Shown here: in pieces, positions 1 to 6,217 of the stretch | Numbering within the stretch: the stretch's first letter is position 1 | Layout of the letters: each line of letters opens with the position of its first letter | Source of the DNA: Bacillota bacterium | GTDB lineage: Bacteria > Bacillota > Bacilli > Paenibacillales > NBRC-103111 | Length of the DNA stretch: 14,577 nt | NCBI GenBank assembly: GCA_023393235.1 | Contig: JAEWMH010000154.1 | Coordinates: forward strand, 1 to 14,577 | Direction of reading: 5' to 3' | Position numbers and translations under genes: made by a program | Notes under the pieces: generated by a model | Seen by the model: the letters and a program-made list of their open reading frames with translations, nothing else | The model's database searches: none | Told to the model about the DNA's origin: nothing

Positions 1-401
1 ATACTACACTGTGGTGTTCCTGGGTGATCCAGGGCGGGCAGGATAAGATTTTCTTCAGCGGAGACAGCGGCTATGGGCCTCATTTTGCGGAGATCGGGCA
101 GCGGTACGGCCCGTTTGATCTGACCCTGATGGAATGCGGGCAATACAACGAACGGTGGGAAGCCATCCATATGCTGCCGGAGCAGACCGTTCAGGCCCAT
201 CAGGAAGTAGGCGGCAGGCTGCTGCTGCCCATCCACTGGGGGGCGTTCACCCTATCCCTGCATGCCTGGACCGAACCGGTGGAACGTGCCGTTGCCGCAG
301 CGGAAAAGCAGGGAGTTCCCATGGTGACCCCACGGATCGGGGAGCCGGTGCTGTTGGGAGGCACGCCGCAGCCGTCTACCCGATGGTGGCGGAATGCATA
401 A
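1..401 (+). CDS. MBL-fold metallo-hydrolase, UlaG/NAPE-PLD-like (3' fragment)
   Basis: This is the C-terminal part of a metallo-beta-lactamase-fold hydrolase whose 5' end lies left of the window. The frame is open from base 3 and gives about 132 residues. Translation upstream of the internal GTG at 24 (TLWCSWVIQGG) still looks like family sequence, so 24 is not the true start. Visible family landmarks are IFFSGDSGYG (a metal-binding GDSGYG strand) and LLLPIHWGAFTLSLHAW, whose PIHWG histidine is a late metal ligand and whose LHxW stretch is typical of the N-acyl-phosphatidylethanolamine phospholipase D-like/UlaG-like branch. The HxHxDH motif must lie outside the window. The substrate cannot be deduced: bacterial members are usually annotated only as metal-dependent hydrolases. 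A good intrinsic terminator follows directly, so the gene ends its transcription unit. Confidence 0.85.
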   Translation, partial: TTLWCSWVIQGGQDKIFFSGDSGYGPHFAEIGQRYGPFDLTLMECGQYNERWEAIHMLPEQTVQAHQEVGGRLLLPIHWGAFTLSLHAWTEPVERAVAAAEKQGVPMVTPRIGEPVLLGGTPQPSTRWWRNA

Positions 402-414
402 GCAGCACCAAGAA

Positions 415-451
415 CCCGGGTTGCCTTGGAAAGGCTGACCCGGGCTTTTTT
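415..451 (+). terminator. Intrinsic terminator of the MBL-fold hydrolase gene
   Basis: CCCGGGT (415-421) pairs with ACCCGGG (438-444), and GCCTT (423-427) pairs with AAGGC (431-435). A small internal loop and a GGA apical loop complete the stem, and a run of six T follows at 446-451. It starts 13 bases after the stop codon. Confidence 0.85.
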
Positions 452-497
452 AGTTCCCCTAATTGAAACCCGCTCCTCTTCTGCGCCGTAAAAGGTA

Positions 498-567
498 CCA
501 GTTACATGACCGGTGAACTCTCCCTCAGGGGAACGGAGCGCAAAATGGCCAGTCATCGGATACCGGT
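498..567 (+). repeat. Imperfect direct repeat upstream of the PH-domain gene
   Basis: Two copies of a CCAGT-CAT-ACCGGT pattern lie at 498-514 and 549-567, separated by a segment with a small TCCC/GGGA hairpin. The stretch 452-601 holds no gene I can support. The complementary strand stays open here but has no start or homology I recognise. I see no known riboswitch. The role is unknown. Confidence 0.3.
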
Positions 568-614
568 TTTGAGTATATAGTTTGGGTAATAACATTCATT
601 TAGGAGGCCTTTAC

Positions 615-980
615 ATGTCCGAATCCGCAACCATTCTGCAATGGACCCTGATCGCCGAATGCCCCATTCCCGCTGATGTGAACGAACTGCTGGTGAACGG
701 AGAGGTGCCCATCGCTGCTTACAAAACCCTTCGGGACAGCGCTGTGTTTACCAACAAACGTCTGATTGTCCGGGATGCCCAAGGTTTAACCGGCAAGAAG
801 GTGGAAATTTACTCTCTGCCTTACTCCTCCATCAACATGTGGTCCACGGAAAATGCCGGGCGGCTGGACTTCAACTCCGAGGTGGAGCTGTGGACCCGGG
901 CCGGTCATATCAAGGTGAAGCTGCAAAAAGGCGTGGACATCCGCCGGTTCGATAAGCTGATTGCCGAGGCATTGCTGTAA
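615..980 (+). CDS. Small bacterial PH-domain protein
   Basis: A 121-residue soluble protein. The start at 615 is chosen because AGGAGG (602-607) sits 7 bases upstream, and an in-frame ATG at 582 has no such site. The sequence reads as one bacterial pleckstrin-homology-like domain (bPH_1 type). A short N-terminal segment leads into LLVNGEVPIAAYKTLRDSAV, then FTNKRLIVRD, a strand pair typical of these proteins, then EIYSLPYSSINMWSTENAG, a second strand signature. It ends in an amphipathic helix (IRRFDKLIAEALL). There is no signal peptide or membrane segment. Members occur widely in Bacillales and their biochemical role is mostly unknown, so no function is proposed beyond the fold. It is transcribed alone and converges with the methyltransferase gene across repeat element A. 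Confidence 0.8.
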   Translation: MSESATILQWTLIAECPIPADVNELLVNGEVPIAAYKTLRDSAVFTNKRLIVRDAQGLTGKKVEIYSLPYSSINMWSTENAGRLDFNSEVELWTRAGHIKVKLQKGVDIRRFDKLIAEALL

Positions 981-1025
981 GCTGGCTGCAACAGCCGAGA
1001 AGCACACCAACCGTCCCTCCGAAAT

Positions 1026-1219
1026 GATAGCGGGCAGCAAATGTATGCTATTCTCCAAAATGAGGCGAAATCTGTGAAATAACATACATAAAATGTCTGC
1101 TATTCATCTCTGCGGAGCCAAAATCCCCCGAAAAATGGGCGATAGCATACATTTTTTGTCGCTATTCAGGGGAAATCCTCTTCAAAAAACAAAATAGCAT
1201 ACATTTTTTGGCGCTTACA
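1026..1219. repeat. Four-box inverted repeat element A, between convergent genes
   Basis: Four copies of a box read AAATGTATGCTATTC or its variants. A1 at 1039-1053 and A2 at 1091-1105 are on the plus strand, 52 bp apart, differing at one base (ATG vs CTG). A3 (from 1141) and A4 (ATAGC from 1194) are the reverse complement, also 52 bp apart. A partial outer half (TGAATAGC or similar) precedes each box, so the unit is about 28 bp inside a 52-bp period, and the spacers keep some similarity (GAGG...). The whole element is an approximate dyad and could fold as a long interrupted hairpin or cruciform. It fills the gap between two convergent genes and might terminate both. It contains no ORF worth calling. 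Confidence 0.8.
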
Positions 1220-1248
1220 TTCAAACTCAGCGGAGGCGGCCTCCCTCA

Positions 1249-2184
1249 TTACCCCTTGGAGCCTGATGCCACCAGGCTGCAATAGCCCATGCCGCATACC
1301 GACGGCTCGGAGTCGAAACGGTAGCAGCGCTCCAGGAAAGCCGCCCGGTACTCCGGCGCATCCATCAGCCTCCGCAACGCCTCCCCCGGCAAGGTCCGGG
1401 CCAGCGCGCCCGGTCCCGCCAGCCACACCTCCCGGAGTCCGGCGGCCGCAAACAGCGTCTTCATCTCCTCCGGACGGAACGAATATGTCACCGGCCAAGG
1501 TGTGCCGCCCCGCTCCATTTGCGCATATACCTGATCCGGATCGTCAAACAAACCCGTCTCCAGCAGCGCGTCCGCCCCTCCGAAATCCGGCTGCCACTGC
1601 TCCCGCTGGGCCCACTCCCGGACATACCAGCGCATAGCCGAATCCGGGTCCTGCTCATCCGCCAGAAAAGGCTTCTTCGACGCAGGGCCGAAACGGCCCG
1701 GATACCCGCCCAGACGGCTGGCGACGCAGAATACCACCGACTTGGCGGACACACGGATCAGCTCGCGGATGACCTCTTCATGCTTGGGATAGGTATACGA
1801 GATGGGCGCATCCAGCGAAATCACCAGATCGAATTGGCCTTCCCGGTATGAAGCCAGCTCCGTCAAACGTCCGTGCACAAATTCAATCCTCCCGGCCACC
1901 CCGGCTTCCTCCGCCCGTTCCCGGGCCTTCTCCAGCATGGGCAGAGAGATATCCAGATGGGTCACCTGCAGCCCCTTCTGTGCCAGCCACACGGAGAATC
2001 GCCCTGTTCCTCCCCCTGCATCCAGCACCGTTGTCACCCCATCCAGCCGGCTTTCGATTTCCCGTTCCAAATGGGCGTGCAGAATCTGGTCATCCAAAAA
2101 CAGCCGGTCCCGGTTGACCTCTTCCCCCGGCTTCTGCGGCAAGCTCCAAAACTTCTCCGCCACTTGTTCATAATCCCGACTCAT
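1249..2184 (-). CDS. Class I SAM-dependent methyltransferase
   Basis: 311 residues if started at the ATG at 2184, preferred over an in-frame ATG at 2205 because AGGGAGAAG lies 8-9 bases upstream of the former. Motif I is clear (VLDAGGGTGRFSVWLAQKG), followed by the acidic ribose-binding residue in HLDIS and helix MLEKARERA. A motif II/III region follows (FDLVISLDAPISYTYPKH), then the beta strand SVVFCVASRLGG. This identifies a Rossmann-like methyltransferase that binds S-adenosylmethionine. The C-terminal half (about residues 170-300) holds the substrate-selecting part and gives no recognisable clue, so the substrate is unknown. It lies 54 bp downstream of the GNAT gene on the same strand with no terminator visible between them, so co-transcription is likely. 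Element A follows its stop. Confidence 0.88.
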   Translation of the reverse strand: MSRDYEQVAEKFWSLPQKPGEEVNRDRLFLDDQILHAHLEREIESRLDGVTTVLDAGGGTGRFSVWLAQKGLQVTHLDISLPMLEKARERAEEAGVAGRIEFVHGRLTELASYREGQFDLVISLDAPISYTYPKHEEVIRELIRVSAKSVVFCVASRLGGYPGRFGPASKKPFLADEQDPDSAMRWYVREWAQREQWQPDFGGADALLETGLFDDPDQVYAQMERGGTPWPVTYSFRPEEMKTLFAAAGLREVWLAGPGALARTLPGEALRRLMDAPEYRAAFLERCYRFDSEPSVCGMGYCSLVASGSKG

Positions 2185-2238
2185 AACAGCATCTTCTCCC
2201 TTCATGTTCCCGTTAAAAAGCGCAGGCTGCCGAGCGGA

Positions 2239-2781
2239 TCAAGCTCCTCCCCCATTTTGGAAGCGGAAAATCCACTTTACCCCGTCCTTCCCGCTTTCAC
2301 CCACGTGGGTGCGGAAGGCACCGGCGGTGTAGCTCTGCAGGGTTTTTCTCCAAAAAGCCTGCGCCCGCTGATTGGCCTCGGTAGGATTGGTTTGCAGCTC
2401 CCAAGCACCTGCATGGGCATCAAACACCTGCATGGCAGCGGATTTGGCAATGCCCTTGCCCCGGAAGGACCGCAGCACAAAAAATTCATGTAAATAAAAC
2501 TCAATGCCAGGAGGCGCATACGGCGGAGTAGCCACCAGGGCAAACCCTGCCGGAATCCCGTCCGCCCGGATCAAATACGGATAAAGCACACCGGGATGCT
2601 CCCACCAGACGGCAAATTCCTGATTCTGCTCCTGCAGGGTCAGCGTGGGGCCGTCCTCAAACACCCCGTACACATTCGGCGTCCAGTCCCAGATTTCGGA
2701 CAGATCATGCAGGTATAAAGGGTACAAATTATGGATGATAAAGTTCGTATCGTGGTCGGTTAAATGGATGGTGGCATTCAT
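2239..2781 (-). CDS. GNAT-family N-acetyltransferase
   Basis: 180 residues from the ATG at 2781. AGAGG about 9 bases upstream supports this start over a TTG at 2802. The family signature is the acetyl-CoA pyrophosphate loop in FFVLRSFRGKGIAKSAAM (R-x-x-G-x-G/A), preceded by the beta-4 strand IEFYLHEF. It is followed by the motif B region NQRAQAFWRKTLQSY. A central GIPAGFALVATPPYA matches the beta-3/beta-4 hairpin. Such proteins transfer acetyl from acetyl-CoA to an amine. The acceptor here cannot be read from sequence; small molecules, protein N-termini and aminoglycosides are all known in the family. It is the upstream gene of a probable two-gene operon with the methyltransferase. Confidence 0.88.
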   Translation of the reverse strand: MNATIHLTDHDTNFIIHNLYPLYLHDLSEIWDWTPNVYGVFEDGPTLTLQEQNQEFAVWWEHPGVLYPYLIRADGIPAGFALVATPPYAPPGIEFYLHEFFVLRSFRGKGIAKSAAMQVFDAHAGAWELQTNPTEANQRAQAFWRKTLQSYTAGAFRTHVGESGKDGVKWIFRFQNGGGA

Positions 2782-2905
2782 ACTCAATCCTCTTTTTTCC
2801 AATATGGGTGCATCTGTATCCCATCATACTATCTTTGGCCTAGCCGCGTCGGTAAAGATTAGCTATAGTCATCCATGCCGCCGCACCGCTTTCCCCGATC
2901 ACAGC

Positions 2906-2936
2906 AAAAGGCCCCTGCGCACCATACGCAGGAGCC
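2906..2936 (-). terminator. Terminator of the YheC/D-like gene
   Basis: On the minus strand GGCTCCTGCG (2936-2927) pairs along all ten positions with CGCAGGGGCC (2919-2910), with one G-T pair and a 7-base loop. TTTT (2909-2906) follows. The T-run is short, but position directly after the gene supports the call. Confidence 0.75.
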
Positions 2937-2950
2937 TCCTCAAGCCCATA

Positions 2951-3802
2951 TTACCCCATTCCCCGCTTTGCCTTCGTACACTTCAAGCAATAAATCCGGC
3001 CGTACGCCTTGCCGTACCGGACGATGCGGCGGAGCATACGGTCGTCCGGGAGTTTGGTGAAGGGGCAGGGATCCGGGTAGGTGTTCACCTCCAGAATCCA
3101 CGGGTGCAGGCCCTTATCCAAAGCAATATCCACTCCGATCTCCCGGAGACCGGGGTAAGTCCCGTTCAGCTGTACAGCCGCCTTCTCCCCCAACCGGTTC
3201 ATGGCGTCGATCAAGGCTGTCCTTTTGGGTGCTGAGCTGTACGGCTCCAATAATGTCTCCACCGGATAAATCGTTCCGCCTTGGCTGCCATTGGTCACCA
3301 CCTTGCGGGGATGGGCCACCCGCCCGGCGATCCCCGTCGCCTCCCACCGTCCCTTGGGATTTTTCTGTACCATAACCCGGATATCGAAGGGGCGGCTCTC
3401 ATACGTAAGCAGCCTTATCCCCTTCTGCACAAGATACGGCTTACCCAACGTCTCCCCGGCCAGGGCATGGTACAACTTGTTGTAGCTGGTAAAGCTGCTT
3501 ATCCGGGTGCCTGCCTGATACCGGTAACGCTCCTTCTGCTCAGAAGCGCTCCGGTTCCTCTTCTCACCTCTCCCCCCTGCTTCCCCACCGGCGGACAACC
3601 GTTCAACCCGGATGACCCCCTTGCCCAAAGAGCCGCAGCAGGGTTTGATATACACCATGCCATACTTCTCCATCATGCCCAGCAGACTGGTCTTGTCCAT
3701 CCTCCGTGTAGCCGGAATATGCTTGTTCAGCTCCGGATTTTTTACCAGCACCCGGGTTTTCGTCAGTTTGTTGGATATGCGGCTTACCGCCTTCCCCTTC
3801 AT
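2951..3802 (-). CDS. YheC/YheD-family spore-coat-associated ATP-grasp protein (short form)
   Basis: 283 residues from the ATG at 3802, which has GGAGG about 8 bases upstream; an alternative ATG at 3817 would add five residues. The N-terminus is very basic (MKGKAVSRISNKLTKTRVLV). The ATP-grasp domain begins at MVYIKPCCGSLGKGVIRVE, the nucleotide-binding glycine-rich hairpin. It continues through PFDIRVMVQKNPKGRWEATG and ends in the metal-binding end ILEVNTYPDPCPF (E and N ligands). These are landmarks of the YheC/YheD family, members of which are associated with the coat of Bacillus endospores. The usual proteins are longer (about 360-450 residues) with an extra N-terminal domain; this one has little besides the ATP-grasp module. 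ATP-grasp enzymes form amide or related bonds through acyl phosphates. Substrates here are unknown. It is divergent from the Dap operon. Confidence 0.85.
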   Translation of the reverse strand: MKGKAVSRISNKLTKTRVLVKNPELNKHIPATRRMDKTSLLGMMEKYGMVYIKPCCGSLGKGVIRVERLSAGGEAGGRGEKRNRSASEQKERYRYQAGTRISSFTSYNKLYHALAGETLGKPYLVQKGIRLLTYESRPFDIRVMVQKNPKGRWEATGIAGRVAHPRKVVTNGSQGGTIYPVETLLEPYSSAPKRTALIDAMNRLGEKAAVQLNGTYPGLREIGVDIALDKGLHPWILEVNTYPDPCPFTKLPDDRMLRRIVRYGKAYGRIYCLKCTKAKRGMG

Positions 3803-3901
3803 TGCTTTCCCCTCCATTGGTTACCCCTTCGTTCCTGTGCTTCTACGATTATAGTACGGCGGCGGCACGGCTTTTGCCTGGGCAATCCGCCCAATCCGAG
3901 A

Positions 3902-3929
3902 ACACCCCCGGCCAAATCATCATAAATTA
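3902..3929 (+). promoter_or_regulatory. Candidate sigma-K promoter of the Dap operon
   Basis: AC at 3902-3903, then 17 bases, then CATAAATTA at 3921-3929 matches the textbook sigma-K consensus AC-N17-CATANNNTA at all eight fixed positions. The predicted transcript would start near 3936, giving a leader of about 45 bases before the ATG at 3981. I saw no comparable sigma-A pair and no Fur-box-like dyad between 3818 and 3980. Caution: the -10 region CATAAATTATG is itself nearly palindromic, so part of the match reads in both directions, and short consensus matches can arise by chance. Confidence 0.45.
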
Positions 3930-3980
3930 TGGGTGACATTCAACTTATGCGGCTGCATCAGGCAGCGAACGGAGGCGGCT

Positions 3981-6170
3981 ATGCTACCGCTAGACAAATT
4001 ACAGGAGAAGCTGCAGGAGGTTACTGAGGTCTTTCCCTGGTACAAAAATCTGCCCGGAGCCAACAAAACAAATGTTACCCTGCAGGACCTTCCCTTAATG
4101 TCCGCAGAGGTTCTTGAGGGCCATTATTATAACAGGACCCCAGATCCCGCCTTAGCCGTTTACCGGACATCCGGTACAAGCTCAGGCCGCCGGAAATCCA
4201 TCTTTTATTCGGAAGAGGATGACCGGAACTATGTGGAGATCAAAACCAAGCTGTTCGGTGAGCTGATCGCCGGAAGCGGATGCACCAAAGCTCTCGCCGA
4301 CATGGGAACGGGCCACGCTGCAAGCACAGCTCTGGACATATTCCGGCGTCTCGGGCTGGAGGGGCGCGCCATCCCCTTCGAACTCCCGGTGGAGGAGCAT
4401 ATTGAGCAGCTGCTGGCCTTCCAGCCGGATTTGCTGTATACCATGCCCTCTATTCTGGACCATATCGTCCATGCTGCTCCGGATCCCCGCGCCTTCGGCA
4501 TCCGCCGGATCATTCTGGTGGGTGAAGTCGCCACCCCCCAATGGCAGCAGAACATGGCCCGTCTGTTCGGGCTTCAGGAAAGCCATATCACCGACACCTA
4601 CGGCTCCATTGAAATGGGGACGATGGCGTATTACTCCCATGAGGCCGGCAGATATCTGTTTGCAGACGGAATTTATGCCGAAGGCATCGGAGCAGATGAG
4701 CTGGCCCTGGAGCTGGACCCCCTGGGAGCGGATGAGCATATTCTTGCAGTCACCTCCTTCGTCCGCCGGGAGCTGCCTGCTCTCCGTTTTGTCACCTACG
4801 ATGTGGTCAGGGACCTGCGGACCGTAACCGTGAACGGCGTGGAGAGACAGAGCTTCCAGTCCATTGTCAAAAGAGTGGGCAAGGAGCTGAAGCACGGGGA
4901 GAAAATCAGCCTGTACGATATTGAGCAGGCGGTTTACCGGCATGTTCAGGATGCGGTTGTCCGGGTCCATGTGCAGGAGAATGCCCTCCGGGTCCAAATC
5001 CGGAGCAGATCCCCGCTGTACGAGGCCATTCCCGCCATCCGCAGGGACATCCGGGAACGTATCCCGGAGATCGGCCTGATGATCCAAAACCGCCTGCTGG
5101 ACGATATTGAGGTTACTGCTGTAGATCAGGATGAACCGCCGGAGCGGACTCAGGTCAAAAACAAGAAGCTGTATTACGGGGCGGCTGTTATCCCCCCGGA
5201 GCCGAAGGAGTTTAGCACAGGTTTCCTTTCCACCATCGGCAATACGCCTCTGGTTAAGCTCAGCCGCCTGTTCCCGGAGAGCGGAATCACCGTCTACGGC
5301 AAGCTGGAGCTGTTGAATCCGGGAGGCAGCGCCAAGGACCGTCCCGCCCTGCGGATGCTTCAGGAGGCCTGGAAGGAAGGCCGGATCGGCAGAGGAAGCG
5401 TGATTATCGAGTCCAGCTCAGGCAACATGGCCATCAGCCTGGCGATGATTTGCCGCTGTCTGGAGCTGCGCTTCATCAGCGTCATCGATCCGAGAACAAC
5501 GGAGGCCAACCTCAAGATCATGCAGGCCCTTGGTGCGGAAATCAGCTATGTGTCCGATCCCGATCCGGTCACCGGAGAATTCCTGCCCGCCCGGCTGCAC
5601 CGTGTGGAGCAGCTGCTTGGGACCATACCGGGCAGCTATTGGCCGAACCAATATGCCAACGTCAATAACTACCTGGCCCACTACCATACCACCATGAAGG
5701 AAATCGCGGAGAAGCTTCACAAGGTGGACTATCTGTTCTGCAGCGTGAGCACCTGCGGAACCATCCGGGGCCTGGCCGAATATGTCCGGGATCACAAGCT
5801 AACCACGCGGATAGTGGCCGTGGACGCAGAGGGCAGCGCGATATTCGGCGGCAATCAGGAGAAGCGGAGGTTCCCCGGGCTGGGTGCGGGCATTGTGCCG
5901 CCCTTTTGCGGACCGGATTTGGCAGACCACATCGTTCATGTCTCCGACTGGGAGATGGTGGAGAGCTGCCGGGTGCTGGCGCAGAAGGAAGGCATTCTGG
6001 CCGGTCCCTCCTCAGGGGGTGTCCTTGCAGCCGTCAGGAGGCTGGAGCCACAGCTGCCGCCGGGGGCTATATGTGCCGTCATCATCCATGACAAGGGGGA
6101 GCGTTACCTGGACACCGTTTTTTCGGACACGTGGGTCCAAAGCCAGTTTGGCAGGCTTCCCGGAGAGTGA
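3981..6170 (+). CDS. Fused adenylate-forming domain + SbnA-type Dap synthase (N-(2-amino-2-carboxyethyl)-L-glutamate synthase)
   Basis: 729 residues from the ATG at 3981, chosen because GGAGG lies 5 bases upstream; an in-frame ATG at 3933 lacks a site. Residues 1 to about 400 resemble PaaK/CapK-like adenylate-forming enzymes. They have the ATP-binding loop TSGTSSGRRK (63-72), YGSIEMG (207-213), a Y..D motif in FVTYDVVRD (270-278), and a possible A10-type lysine in ERTQVKNKK (389-396). Residues about 410-729 are an SbnA-type fold-II PLP enzyme: GNTPLVKLSRLFP, NPGGSAKDRPA with the Schiff-base lysine K452, ESSSGN (477-482), WPNQYAN, AVDAEGSAIFGG, GPSSGG and YLDTVFSDTW. S. aureus SbnA joins O-phospho-L-serine and L-glutamate into N-(1-amino-1-carboxy-2-ethyl)glutamate. 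The adenylating part should activate a carboxylate, but which one is unknown. SbnA itself is only about 326 residues, so this is a genuine fusion in one frame. Confidence 0.9.
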   Translation: MLPLDKLQEKLQEVTEVFPWYKNLPGANKTNVTLQDLPLMSAEVLEGHYYNRTPDPALAVYRTSGTSSGRRKSIFYSEEDDRNYVEIKTKLFGELIAGSGCTKALADMGTGHAASTALDIFRRLGLEGRAIPFELPVEEHIEQLLAFQPDLLYTMPSILDHIVHAAPDPRAFGIRRIILVGEVATPQWQQNMARLFGLQESHITDTYGSIEMGTMAYYSHEAGRYLFADGIYAEGIGADELALELDPLGADEHILAVTSFVRRELPALRFVTYDVVRDLRTVTVNGVERQSFQSIVKRVGKELKHGEKISLYDIEQAVYRHVQDAVVRVHVQENALRVQIRSRSPLYEAIPAIRRDIRERIPEIGLMIQNRLLDDIEVTAVDQDEPPERTQVKNKKLYYGAAVIPPEPKEFSTGFLSTIGNTPLVKLSRLFPESGITVYGKLELLNPGGSAKDRPALRMLQEAWKEGRIGRGSVIIESSSGNMAISLAMICRCLELRFISVIDPRTTEANLKIMQALGAEISYVSDPDPVTGEFLPARLHRVEQLLGTIPGSYWPNQYANVNNYLAHYHTTMKEIAEKLHKVDYLFCSVSTCGTIRGLAEYVRDHKLTTRIVAVDAEGSAIFGGNQEKRRFPGLGAGIVPPFCGPDLADHIVHVSDWEMVESCRVLAQKEGILAGPSSGGVLAAVRRLEPQLPPGAICAVIIHDKGERYLDTVFSDTWVQSQFGRLPGE

Positions 6171-6217
6171 ACCATCCGCTGAACCAGCACCGGTGTTATG
6201 CCGGAAGGAGGAAGGGT

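Noticed and set aside
24..401. GTG at 24 as a complete small gene start
   Set aside because: The frame continues upstream with family-like sequence and the metal-binding HxHxDH motif is missing, so this is a truncated larger gene.
968..990. Small GGCTG/CAGCC hairpin after the PH-domain gene as a terminator
   Set aside because: Five-base stem with a three-base loop and no T-run; too weak to call.
1026..1219. CRISPR-like regular spacing of repeats (also at 12646-12829)
   Set aside because: Only four degenerate boxes per locus, in two orientations, with partly similar spacers and no cas genes; this is not a CRISPR array.
3848..3876. TATAAT on the minus strand as a sigma-A promoter for the YheC/D-like gene
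   Set aside because: The -10 is good but no acceptable -35 lies 16-18 bases upstream, and a sporulation sigma factor would be expected; left uncalled.
3818..3980. Expected Fur box upstream of SbnA/SbnB homologues
   Set aside because: No 19-bp GATAATGATTATC-like dyad is present in the interval; iron control is not supported by the sequence.
4182..5087. 301-codon minus-strand frame inside the adenylating domain
   Set aside because: No recognisable family and no ribosome binding site; the opposite strand carries conserved adenylation motifs throughout.
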